Source of the DNA: Symsagittifera roscoffensis
Lineage: Eukaryota; Xenacoelomorpha; Acoela; Convolutidae
Length of the DNA: 64,000 nt
Assembly (NCBI RefSeq): GCF_963678635.1
Contig: NC_087068.1
Coordinates: 57,521,896 to 57,585,895, forward strand
Reading direction: 5' to 3'
The translations under genes were made by a program, and so were the position numbers. The number at the start of each line of letters is the position of its first letter. Within the stretch, counting starts at the first letter, position 1. Shown in pieces: positions 58,501 to 64,000 of this stretch. A model generated the notes under the pieces. The model searched no databases. It was given only the letters and a program-made list of their open reading frames with translations, and had not been told where the DNA came from.

Positions 58501-59420
58501 AAAACCTATACAAGAGTATCCACTACGTTCGTCTCTTAAAAACAATGCGTAGTTCAATTAACAGATTCCAACTTAGCCTATTCTAGTTCTAAGGTTGTCA
58601 GTGGGTGCCCTATGCGCGTCGCCGCAATAACCATATCTAATATTTCTATAGGTTCTTACTCTCAGTTGAATAGCTAGTGAAAACTGCAAACAGCCTTTAT
58701 TCGACCAGGAGGCGGAGCAATAAGTAGAATGTTCTAAGAGAAGAAAGGGTCCAGAAGCAGAAAAGCATTTACTTTATTATGCTAATTGACAATATTATTA
58801 TTAAGCTATTAGAATTGACAATATTACCCAAGAAACGAAAAAATTATGCAAAAACTGAAAAAATTGATCGAGTTTTTTTGAAACTCAATATAAAAAACTT
58901 AATAGAACTACTCAATTGATGTGTAATTTATTCATTTCTTGGGCAGTATTGTTGATTCTAATAATTAATTTAACCGATTAGCCCTTATAAATCAAAATTT
59001 GTCGGTTTTCATGCTATTGGATCATTTTGCTCTGACCGGTCACCATTCGACCACCATAGCATCTATTAAACGAACCGTAGAAATGGTATTTTTGACCTAC
59101 TTTTAAAAGAATGTTGGATTTTTGCCCTAGTAAAGCTGTTTATAAGATAATTGTATCACTTATTGATTTTTCGGATGTTCGACATATCGGATGTTTACAC
59201 GGTACACGTAAAATATATAGAACAATATATACCTTTCTAGAAAGATCTCAGTGTTCCTGCTAAATATAACAAAGACAGAAAATATAAGCAGTGCAAAAAA
59301 TATGTAGGGTTTGTTTTCGTCGAAAAAACGAAAGCATCCCTTCCGAGCTGTTATAAGGCATCTTGAAGTTGGCGAAGAATTTGCATCTTTCTCACGCGAA
59401 TGAATACATGAACAGCACAT
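40510..59420 (-). CDS. TMEM64: TMEM64, TVP38/DedA-family membrane protein (four coding exons)
   Basis: Multi-pass SNARE-associated/VTT-domain protein of ER/Golgi membranes; in vertebrates TMEM64 modulates calcium and Wnt signalling. Exons: 59420-59233, 44441-44241, 43623-43385 and 40982-40510, 366 codons plus stop (human about 380), phases 2, 2, 1. Diagnostic segments are SWGYIVLNVSAGFLYG, LLSRLTPLPFGLMNAFF, ASVLGLLPTQAINAYIGTTL (across the last junction) and a final membrane helix IILIFQIAACFLVSSLVV. The tail is species-specific: glycine-rich, then acidic (DDEDDEDESDDDEG). Exon 1 has the first membrane helix (IFFALLIFSVFVIFS). The ATG at 59420 is the first in frame; an AG acceptor lies at 59511-59510. 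Between them, in another frame, a 19-residue upstream frame starts in a strong GCCACAATGG context. Intron 1 (14.8 kb) holds an LTR retrotransposon. Confidence 0.9.
42768..42838 (-). repeat. tRNA-derived SINE head
   Basis: Minus strand: GTCCGTGACTGAGTGGTTAG resembles a tRNA A box region; the B box region (GGTTGCAGATAGAATCCC) is degraded by a short insertion. The repeat body lies leftwards. A related head with the same sequence pattern occurs at about 47205-47262. Confidence 0.6.
44536..44971. mobile_element. Non-autonomous hAT-type MITE, 436 bp
   Basis: Ends CAGGGGCGGATTTAGGA and its imperfect inverse TCCTAGATCCGCCCCTG, flanked by a perfect 8-bp target duplication ATCCGAAC (44528-44535 and 44972-44979). 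The 8-bp duplication and CAGGGG-type ends are typical of hAT elements. Near the left end a G run of about 14 faces a C run of about 15. No transposase frame is present. It lies in TMEM64 intron 1. Confidence 0.9.
44990..45118 (+). repeat. SINE body copy without tRNA head
   Basis: Matches the GC-rich body of the SINE at 38178-38372 in the opposite orientation; a small GGAGGGGTCCCAGT-type duplication sits at its left end. It lies about 20 bp from the hAT MITE. Confidence 0.75.
45190..46960. repeat. Tandem array, about 12 degenerate units of 130-165 bp
   Basis: Each unit carries TTTGAGCAGTCATATTTGGA, then GGCAAGATTCGCAACCCCTG, then ACAGTACCCAACTACAG-like and AAAAAACGTCATATCTC-like segments. Unit starts are near 45300, 45436, 45568, 45706, 45850, 45940, 46110, 46274, 46420, 46566, 46730 and 46872. 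Divergence between units indicates an old array. It lies in TMEM64 intron 1. Confidence 0.85.
47205..47262 (-). repeat. tRNA-derived SINE head, degenerate
   Basis: Same pattern as 42768-42838: GTGAATGAGTAGTTAGTGTG on the minus strand followed by a degraded B box region. The shared body-like GCAGAAAACAGATGCT stretch follows on the right. Confidence 0.5.
47349..47772 (+). repeat. 5' long terminal repeat
   Basis: Begins TGTGACATCACTACAGGACG and ends CACTATATCACA (TG...CA). It differs from the 3' copy at one base, within a CRE-like site near its left end. AATAAA-type signals occur in the second half. Confidence 0.95.
47773..47790 (+). promoter_or_regulatory. tRNA primer-binding site
   Basis: TGGTGACTGTCGCGGAAG begins exactly after the LTR. 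TGG matches the CCA end of a tRNA, and TGGTGAC would pair with an acceptor arm ending GTCACCA. The tRNA cannot be named from here. Confidence 0.65.
48413..49711 (+). CDS. gag: Gag polyprotein, 432 residues
   Basis: Structural protein of the retroelement particle. From the ATG at 48413 (MAHAQVSVEPYGGTEKEDF) it has a helical capsid-like region (about residues 10-215, including FEQLFQGYIGVAAIP and LRDHFCNPQ). A charged coiled-coil-prone segment follows (about 225-265), then a glutamine/asparagine/tyrosine-rich linker. A single CCHC zinc knuckle, CDVCGKFNHTASQC, lies near residue 400. The 640-nt leader upstream fits an untranslated packaging region. The frame ends TAA directly after an A AAA AAC heptamer, and pol is in the -1 frame, so Gag-Pol is probably made by -1 ribosomal frameshifting. 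Confidence 0.93.
   Translation: MAHAQVSVEPYGGTEKEDFSEFEQLFQGYIGVAAIPNAQQANFLQLHLRDNALRFYQTLGPATRANVPASLIALRDHFCNPQLQEIHVLNLEQLRFNTKTDTPENFLVNLTTKAQLAYPTPDLPAVAPIDPAIFGAPAAAEAARFHRETAQRQERIDAVHDNRNEQIKRLFIKGMPGWLRSKLMEQPPATTVQELCNLTKKQITIREICRKDDYPEDGFNEINDKVSENLISAITKLSTNQEKMEKQLNEMRSQITEQSNKQSNPLPEQNRNNNSQSDQYSGQQPNTNTWYGQQRGNGGGRRRNNWQNKFDFNNTQPNFHHMPPVAQQPYSQLYPQNQQYPNMYLNQQPMVQMHPSAQFQQSQKYPTQQFVANQMPQAETQNPNGPFGPMVRSSAKFCDVCGKFNHTASQCWWRQKQQGRGQNFPFPNEPKN
49642..55185 (+). CDS. pol: Pol polyprotein with C-terminal macrodomain
   Basis: Open frame in the -1 phase to gag. Domains with approximate residues counted from 49642: aspartic protease (LVDTGA, 86-91), reverse transcriptase (LDCSQAYH near 547; FMDD near 613-616 instead of the usual YxDD), RNase H (LCDASYHGTG near 761), integrase zinc region (H-H near 1086-1094, C-X2-C near 1122), and integrase core with D (QIDIVGP, about 1156), D (LADLGKTFT, about 1216) and E (LVERSHG, about 1251). 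A proline/alanine-rich linker (1495-1555) and a basic region follow. The last 140 residues form a TARG1/OARD1-like macrodomain: GDVLQFPGSIAHCVS, NLVTK, DKPTYYDL, MPKIGCGLD. The catalytic lysine and aspartate of that family are both present. Translation before about residue 22 overlaps gag and is probably not used. No frame break is visible. Confidence 0.94.
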   Translation: MLVATETTRTRTKFPVSKRAKKLIKPLSQPPKSSKSPKSSKSPKSSPNELFQPDEILSLYAIIPAEGKVLTYTKLRFSSGLQRRALVDTGACANVISKQTFEDLKEEKSLFRPLEVNEPKLKRVRMAGGQQVSIETEVTLEFRLADMTFIESFLVLHATNSIILGNPFYKKHHIHVCPKYNLLHFKDMTLQINEIKPPNEPRRVNRVKKFPLLLTKRQTIAPYQTILVECQLENTCQDMEKTTGIVIPAQEFEENCEIAFTSSISELLKNNLLYITAFNITDHHITLPFKTEIGKFSILTLKEAENLFPIEPEMIAFAKMNHPDDIEMGINELIQQSCDSQQPQMKHEPEYEKFWFPTPETCQNPELLPQIQRDIYDQILHFQGLEKLEPKTKCQDRLKFIKNFKWENSVLTEDQRSKVEDMLVDFSDIFAKHRFDVGYNSDLKIKLKPEHTRPLYTQGPPTPIHLRHELTVELALMHYYGLITTLSHSKYSSPLFAHRKPSGKLRMLIDLRRINHSLKNDYINSNFPISNMTDASNHFAGKSLFTKLDCSQAYHCVQMADDLSVQLLAFNFGSRTYAYKCLAQGLSKSVTGFSSFIRHYLDPCLAADLCTQFMDDIGSAVYNFDEMIPTLSKIFECVRKSGLKLSPNKCEIGTQRLKFLGNIITPAGVSPEQEKISTFLKKIKMPQTVKQVKRLIGFVQFFRNYMPSLGEKLIPFYRLLRKDVAFQTDEEHHKSLEVLKHDLIQATDITLRLPKPGLQYVILCDASYHGTGFVLMVEDYVKTDNKSEMKTYAPVSFGSRLFNTAQLKFSIYYKEFLALYFALDHFSHFIWGSSKPVIILTDNRSLTQFFQAKTIPPSVWNFLDRVMAFNIIIAHIPGKANYAADFLSRMQTDPSASLSLKLTDKIPVREIQIDTTAKVPDASLNLIQPIEEIFPEKKKLDDNLRTQLIELGLYENVMRELNTQDDSDTIQPQNFVRLSGPLIAAVGYPDPADIFHDLNLSHEVLNLKNEQEKDPDIEDVKNWIRNEQVPNLTYENSRKKKYAKQFNRLILENDVLYRNFFDDTGKVKYKQYCLPKHRWKEVVYRLHNSPTAGHLGMTRTSEEFRKRFYLPGFTEFLKNTIKNCLTCLQLKQAMAKHQIPPLQPISSLQCFPGDMMQIDIVGPMKSPVYKFVLTGIDVFSKYLFAAPLTNASADTVARELTKIFFVHSYIPKKILADLGKTFTSELMHELTTLLEIQLNHATLKHPQTIGLVERSHGPLKRILKLNTNEQWSDWHKYVPLATFIHNTSYSSSIGCCPSSIFHGREPTKPLDLRFSTKAIETVTAESDFVTAMQDAMLEKFKETKKNLISAYHKYRGYYDQKALAQPLKQHSFCLLLNPLLTTQSDFGSKSMQVWIPLYRVEKVLTNSNYIIRKMGTNFTQCVHRIRLRPVIPQHQPEDLETIDPSKFETDPSLGKYRSEPGLFDDSLPKLLDDIQPATGGQSNFPDAPARIRLSVPLGGPAAAPIAPAAVPIPAAAPIVAPLPLVPLPIAAPPPPALPPDPDPEPLAPPEFDYNDELNNDEPMNETAVTMPTTVNLENDGQNMAQETSRTKRKAAVEARDKIFCQTRFSNDVRYHPIPSRPKQPRKYGLRTVDGHEVAPVTFIPRSTQKDNKANIRKKAEEANEDFPLREAKRNIIKDSVKRAKQMTKRKDGPSSSKDSVNAIYEPNIFVGSGDVLQFPGSIAHCVSSDFQMAKGIAQQISSAYPCIKPTLKSIETPIVGSSVSVSLPWENKSIFNLVTKPQFFDKPTYYDLSRSLNCMKQQLLQKGINAIAMPKIGCGLDKLKESRVFSIICDIFAKTNIKIFIYI
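49702..49708 (+). promoter_or_regulatory. -1 ribosomal frameshift heptamer A AAA AAC
   Basis: In gag phase the codons are CCA AAA AAC TAA, a canonical X XXY YYZ slippery site touching the gag stop. Slipping by -1 enters pol at KLIKPLSQ. A second, weaker heptamer, A AAT TTC, lies about 24 bp upstream. Confidence 0.8.
55400..56420 (+). repeat. Six degenerate tandem units of about 170 bp in the retroelement 3' region
   Basis: Units begin near 55403, 55577, 55748, 55915, 56081 and 56252. Shared parts are an AGCACCAATGAGGAG/GCAGCACCCTACGG-like start, GAGATCTCAAAAAA, CCCATGTATTAA and a GGGAATAAAAAA-like end. The first two units are the most alike. No coding frame spans them. Confidence 0.85.
56421..57507 (+). 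other. Retroelement 3' region before the LTR, non-coding
   Basis: No envelope-like frame, signal peptide or transmembrane pattern can be supported here on the plus strand. Short frames lack coding character. The polypurine tract before the 3' LTR is weak (GAGGTAG directly at the border). Confidence 0.55.
57508..57931 (+). repeat. 3' long terminal repeat
   Basis: 424 bp, identical by eye to the 5' LTR except that it reads CATGACGTCATG where the 5' copy reads CAGGACGTCATG. Followed by the target duplication GGGAA. Confidence 0.95.
58240..58400. repeat. Dispersed repeat, third copy
   Basis: Shares ACTTTTTTG, AACCCATTTTGAGAAAACTG, TTTTATTTCGCTAGGAAATC and ACACTTTTGCTATTC-like segments with copies at about 32656-32830 and 37755-37950. 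Non-coding; class unknown. Confidence 0.7.
58806..58968. repeat. Imperfect hairpin with about 40-bp arms
   Basis: TTACCCAAGAAACGAAAAAA (left arm) faces TTCATTTCTTGGGCAGTA-type sequence (right arm, 58922-58968), with roughly 75 bp between. It could be a small MITE. It lies in TMEM64 intron 1. Confidence 0.6.
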
Positions 59421-59509
59421 AACTTGAACTTGGGTTCTTGTATCATTCAATGCACTAGGACTATTGCTGATATTACTTCCCAGTCCTGTCCCAAGAAAGC
59501 CATTGTGGC

Positions 59510-61615
59510 CTGAAAATTTGAACTACAACAAATTTTCCACAGAATTTTACACAGATTGTGTAAAAATTTTACACAATTGAAACATTGGTGCAGCCCCATT
59601 TGTACCAAAATGAGAAATCGGTCCAATTTGTACCAAAATTATTCAACTCGATTTTTGATTGGTCGAATTGTGAGCCAACGAATTAATTCATTAATTTTCT
59701 ACAGTTCAAACAGAAGAGAACTAAACAGCAGGATAGTGGCCACCGCAGTCGCGCCAACGTGCTGCGAGCTAGCCAACACAGGGTAGGACGCTTTACGAAA
59801 ATTAGAGCCGGTTATCGTCGCGTAGCAAAGATGCGTGTGTAGCGCGCTCACCGGTGACCTTAAACCAAGAGCGCAAAATATTCGGCTTAGTCTTTGGCCC
59901 ATTGAAAATTTTTGTTACATAATGAAGATAAAAATCATCATCTGTAACATTCGCCCGGAAGTACAAATCGACGGAAAGGTGCATACCCACGGAGCCGCAT
60001 TCCCGGATAGCCGAAAAAACTAAATACCTCCGATTTTATTTAAATTAAATGAGAAAATTTTGAGACGCATTCTGATTGGACAAAATGCGCAGCCTGTTAT
60101 AGCTAACAAAATTCCGAACATTTTTAAGAGATTTGATTGGTTAATACTTTTGCTCTCATTTAATTAATTAATAGCAAAAGTCCGACTACTACAGGGATTT
60201 GACCCCCTCAACAACCAAAGGGTCCCTCTTTGGTATGTTTTATGGTATCCATTTTCGGCCGAGAAACCCTAAAAATTTTCAGTATATGCTAATTTTAAAG
60301 GGGAGCACGCGCTGAAAAACGGAAATTTTTGGCCGAAATTTTTTCAAAAAATCCCAAAAACGGGGGGGGGGGGCATGGTGTGGGTAAATGTGGATAGTCA
60401 CAGGAAGTAATTGGGAGGGGGAAGGGAATGGGAAGGAAGAATGATCGGACTAAGTGTGTGTGGGGGGGGGGGGGGGATGGGTAGAGAAAGGGTACCGAAA
60501 CAAAGGGTAGAGAAAGGGTAATGAAAACAATGAAAAGAAGGTTTTTAAGTAAGTTTGTAGAATCTCTTTCACCCCTATGGTACATAGTAACGAATCTTTC
60601 CCCCCTCCCCAATTAAGAAATGGGTAAGGGGTCAGAAGGGAGGTAATTGCTAAGACCGAAAATTTTGACGGTCATCATGTTAAAAAAGAATAACACCCAG
60701 GAGCGCCATAAAAACATCCATGTAACAATCGCCCGGAAGTAAATATCGACGGAAAATAAAGCTAAGCTATAAAACGACTGGCCAGCGTCTAAACTAAGCT
60801 CTGATTGTTTTTCACCGTCTCTACCAAAGCCAGTTCTTTTGGTGGTCTTTCTAACATCGGGTCGACAAAAACGTTAATGTTTCCGGCTTCGGTCAAAACA
60901 CTCAAATTAACTTATGTGCCAGTCGGTCATATTTGGAATGTAACATTCGCCCAAATATCACACAGCGACGGAGCGTAGAAAAAGTACCTATTAACGACTG
61001 GCAGGCGTCAGTTACCTTAATCCTACTCGTTTTTCACCGTCTCGACCTTGCCAGTTGACTTTCTGGTCTGTCTAGGGCAAAGTAAAAAGTTACCATTTTT
61101 AGGCCATCAGTCAAACGACTTTTGATCAGCTTTCGTTTACATGCGAACACAACCACATAGCTGAGTCTCGGATCCTCAGACTACGTGATTGTCATTAAAA
61201 ACACGGCTCGAACAACCTATCTTAACATGTTTTTGTGTGACAGTTCTATATTAAATCCATTAGAGATGGATTGACCCTTTCCTTTTTCTAGCTACTCATG
61301 CTCTGAAATATTAAATAATAACGGTGTTAATTAAGATCTATGACATTATAGCAGCTATACAGTCAGTCTATACAGTCCCTTCACATAGACAGTCTCTGGG
61401 GGACCAAGCCTCCGCTCCCGTAATATTCTTGAGATAACACTCTTATCTCTTATATTTCGTGTCTCGGGAGGGTTCCGTGGTATATTTCTTCCCCCACTGA
61501 AGCCTCCTTCTCCACAAATATCCGTCGCTAAGGTTCTTATCGTGTGTTATTGCCACGATAAGAGGCTTCGTAATTTTCTTGTCTCTGGTACGACTGTTCT
61601 TCACAATATCTGTCG
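59510..61615. other. Upstream of TMEM64, repeat cassettes
   Basis: Three diverged cassettes sharing TAACATTCGCCCGGAAGTA and ATCGACGGA-like words lie near 59946, 60724 and 60949. The last two also share GACTGGC-AGCGTC and TTTTTCACCGTCTC segments. A relic resembling the interior of the hAT MITE (GGGATTTGACCCCCT onwards) lies at about 60190-60360, next to G-rich low-complexity runs. No gene is supported. Confidence 0.5.
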
Positions 61616-61645
61616 TTGTTCTGTCTTTCGTCTTTTTTATTCAAA

Positions 61646-61933
61646 ATGGCCGTCTTTTTTCTATTTCTCAGAAATGTTCATTCTTCAATCGAAATTTTAA
61701 AAATAAAAATTCTAGAACATTCTGACCCTCCTTCGCAACACTTTTTTGTTCATAAGACCTTTAGTCGTTCTTTTTTACGTCGCCGGAAGGTTGTGCTGTG
61801 TCATCTGGCAGAATGGCACATACTCCCCGGACAAGTCTCCATCAATGTCCCTATTGATCGCATAACACCGGGTTATCGTCAAGTAGTTATCCAGTTTTCT
61901 GTAATCAATCTTACAAATTGCATAAGAAAATGA
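61646..61933 (+). CDS. Possible small protein of 95 residues, unknown
   Basis: From the ATG at 61646 (MAVFFLFLRNVHSSIEI) the frame runs to TGA. The N-terminus is hydrophobic and could be a weak signal sequence. The middle is basic (FSRSFLRRRK) and the end hydrophobic. No domain is recognised and there is no conservation evidence. The sequence before it (61370-61620) is C/T-rich and unlike the rest of the window. It may be spurious. Confidence 0.25.
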   Translation: MAVFFLFLRNVHSSIEILKIKILEHSDPPSQHFFVHKTFSRSFLRRRKVVLCHLAEWHILPGQVSINVPIDRITPGYRQVVIQFSVINLTNCIRK

Positions 61934-62565
61934 AATTTATCTACTCCACCTCAACTCACTACGTGTTCACAAATGGCATCGTACTACATCTCACTGCCTT
62001 TCAACATTTTCACAAAATTTGCACCATGAGGAGTGTCCCAGATAAAATTTCTTTTCTGACTACTTACGTCGTCTTGCCATAAAACTTCTTTTCGCTCTTT
62101 GTGATTAAAAAGTGGGACGTGGCACGGCCACGCACCCGTTAAAACTAACTTAACATTACTCACCAAGTATAATCAGTTATTTATGCGGTCCTTTCAATAT
62201 TAAAACTAAGAAACTCTGTGGCTAGGAAAGTTCTTGAGTTACCCACCCTTCCAGAGCGAGTTTACTCAAACTTACCATGTCGCCACACAGTGAATTTGTG
62301 TCTTACACAGGTTAAAAACTTCAGTCGTGAATAAATATGTAAATATACTCACCTAGATTCCTCATATACATACATAAATAGCCATAACTAAAATCAAGAA
62401 TTTCAACAATTTTAACAATTGCAACATTATAGTTTGGTCTGACCAAACTAGATCAATACAAAAAGTTTCACAAGTTCAATAATCAAAACTTGGTTGATTG
62501 GTTTAAGTTTTAGCACACAAATACAATCAAGTTTTCTCTCCTTCTCTTCTCTTCTTTGGTCATCT

Positions 62566-64000
62566 TCATTCCATCACTTCTCCATCTTGATCTTCGCTGT
62601 CTTCCAACACTTTCTCCAGCATGTCCATGGAGTTGCGGGCCGTGCCCCAACTCTCCTGTTCCAACAGCCTCGGTTTGCAACAAGGTAGCAAGTCCACATT
62701 CACCTTCTGCTCCCGGTTCTTGCAAAAGCTGTTGTGAAGACATAGGCTCACGTTTCGTTCTAGGTCAGCTCTTAAGACCTCTTTCTTCTCATCTTCAGTA
62801 ACACAAGGCGCTCCAGCTACCCGCTTCACCGCTGTGGTGACCGCGTTTCTGTGCGTCAAGAATGCTCTCTCATAGGCTCCTGGTCCTATACCTAGCTGGA
62901 AAGATTGATAGGCTTCCGTGTTCCTCGACATGTGACGCTTCGCGCGTTCATACATCCATGATGTCGTCACTGCCCGGAACCAAGGCATCAATCTTTGCCT
63001 TGACCATATTCTTTCAATGGCTTTAGGTATCCTCAGAACCTTGCAGGTGGTTCTAAAAAGATCCAATTCACGACTCATCTTCACGTTGCTCAGCTGCTCA
63101 GGAGTCGGCACGGCCGTCTCCTGCTGACTTGTGTCCACGTTAGCCTCCAACCATCTCACTGCTAGCATGGCGCTAACCACCACGATTGACAACCCCGTGG
63201 AGTACAACTCCTCCACGTCCCATACTAGGATCAGATTCCCGCGTTTGGGGTACCACAACGTCTGCGCCAAGCAGTGGCAAGGATACTCCCCATGGGTCCT
63301 CACTATGTTCCTTCGGGTCCGATACCCTGAGGCTCCCAGCAACGGTTCCACTTCCATCAGGATTCTATGTAAATCGTCTTTCTCTTCTATGGTGGGGAAT
63401 TCAGTGGGTAAGGCTCCACTCGCTTTCTGTTTCTCGAACTCACTCACATTGCCTTCGTTCAGTCTCATGAACTCTTCACCCACAACGTCTTGCAACTCGC
63501 CTTCGGATCTCTTCGGGACTGCCCGAAAGATCTTTGCCAACAAGTCATAGGACCTTTCCGACATTCTGGCCAACCTCACGCACTTTGCCACAGAGAAAAG
63601 TTGGTCAACCAATACTTGTTGCGTCCTCGCATCCATTACCACCATGTGCGTAGGATACTTGCTATTACAGTATGGCGCGGAGCTTGAACCCACCATATAT
63701 TTTGAACCAGTAGGTCTGTGATAGGCTTCACTATCCTTCAGATTCATTTCATTTTCTAGAGCTTCTCGCCAGCCTCCAATCTTCTGCTCTGTTTGTAATG
63801 CTCCAGGGAATATTTCCACGCTGAGGGACGTCACTAGCTCATGGGCACGCTCCAGGCGCTCGAGTGATTCTATCGAACTCGTCATGCTACAAAATCCCAA
63901 GGCTGTGATCAGGTTCACGTCCGTCACCCCATGGCAGTCTGCAACCAACTCCATGGCACTCTTATCTGACATGCTCAACCTTCCATACAATCGTGCCAGT
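62566..64000 (-). CDS. Unknown protein, at least 470 codons, GC-richer than its surroundings; partial or just complete
   Basis: One uninterrupted frame from the window edge to a stop at 62566 (...EDSEDQDGEVME). The frame is still open at 64000; the first in-frame ATG is near 63972 (MSDKSAMELVADC), so the gene may start there or outside. The product is almost entirely helical, with GIGPGAYERAFLTHRN near the C-terminal third and an acidic tail. I recognise no family. G and C are much commoner, and third codon positions more mixed, than in the AT-rich host genes; there are no introns. Together this suggests an acquired sequence, such as an endogenous viral nucleoprotein-like gene or a transposon-encoded Gag-like protein. 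That is inference only. Confidence 0.5.
   Translation of the reverse strand, partial: LARLYGRLSMSDKSAMELVADCHGVTDVNLITALGFCSMTSSIESLERLERAHELVTSLSVEIFPGALQTEQKIGGWREALENEMNLKDSEAYHRPTGSKYMVGSSSAPYCNSKYPTHMVVMDARTQQVLVDQLFSVAKCVRLARMSERSYDLLAKIFRAVPKRSEGELQDVVGEEFMRLNEGNVSEFEKQKASGALPTEFPTIEEKDDLHRILMEVEPLLGASGYRTRRNIVRTHGEYPCHCLAQTLWYPKRGNLILVWDVEELYSTGLSIVVVSAMLAVRWLEANVDTSQQETAVPTPEQLSNVKMSRELDLFRTTCKVLRIPKAIERIWSRQRLMPWFRAVTTSWMYERAKRHMSRNTEAYQSFQLGIGPGAYERAFLTHRNAVTTAVKRVAGAPCVTEDEKKEVLRADLERNVSLCLHNSFCKNREQKVNVDLLPCCKPRLLEQESWGTARNSMDMLEKVLEDSEDQDGEVME

Noticed and set aside
60295-60612. Minus-strand frame of 105 codons rich in proline and serine
   Set aside because: Created by G-rich low-complexity runs; no coding character.

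Overview
This window is nuclear DNA from an invertebrate animal. It is AT-rich, its genes are split by introns with GT/AG (one apparent GC/AG) borders, and transposons and repeats fill most of the space. Five host genes can be recognised or modelled exon by exon: a homocysteine S-methyltransferase (minus, 469-8442), the SSU-processome factor NOL11 (minus, 9389-12766), CMSS1 (minus, 15615-16457), a small single-pass receptor-like protein with two fibronectin type III domains (plus, 34068-37580) and the Golgi/ER membrane protein TMEM64 (minus, 40510-59420). Three of them have a splice acceptor 5-9 bases before the ATG, which fits spliced-leader trans-splicing. That points to lineages such as tunicates, cnidarians, flatworms or rotifers, but the sequence does not fix the phylum.

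Two large mobile elements dominate. From 18537 to 32549 lies a 14 kb element with inverted terminal repeats of about 360 bp. It carries a decayed protein-primed-type family B DNA polymerase with an N-terminal zinc-finger region, several unfamiliar small genes on both strands, and two divergent promoter regions. One has a 60-bp repeat with five perfect CRE palindromes; the other has two perfect CArG boxes and an AP-1 site. No capsid, ATPase, protease or integrase gene is visible, so it is Maverick/Polinton-like only through its polymerase and ends. From 47349 to 57931 lies a nearly pristine Ty3/gypsy-type LTR retrotransposon: 424-bp LTRs with one difference, a 5-bp target duplication, and intact gag and pol. 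It sits antisense in the first coding intron of TMEM64. Its pol ends in a TARG1/OARD1-like macrodomain with both catalytic residues kept. This is the most striking single find.

Around these are tRNA-derived SINE heads in a consistent orientation, a second SINE family with a shared GC-rich body, a hAT-type MITE with an 8-bp target duplication, a palindromic MITE, a 1.75 kb tandem array, and segmental tandem duplications inside the introns of the methyltransferase and NOL11 genes. The right edge holds a GC-richer open frame (62566 to the window end, minus) of unknown family, with base composition unlike its surroundings.

Exon borders were read by eye from splice motifs and reading phase. All exon sets listed add up to whole reading frames, but none is backed by transcript data.
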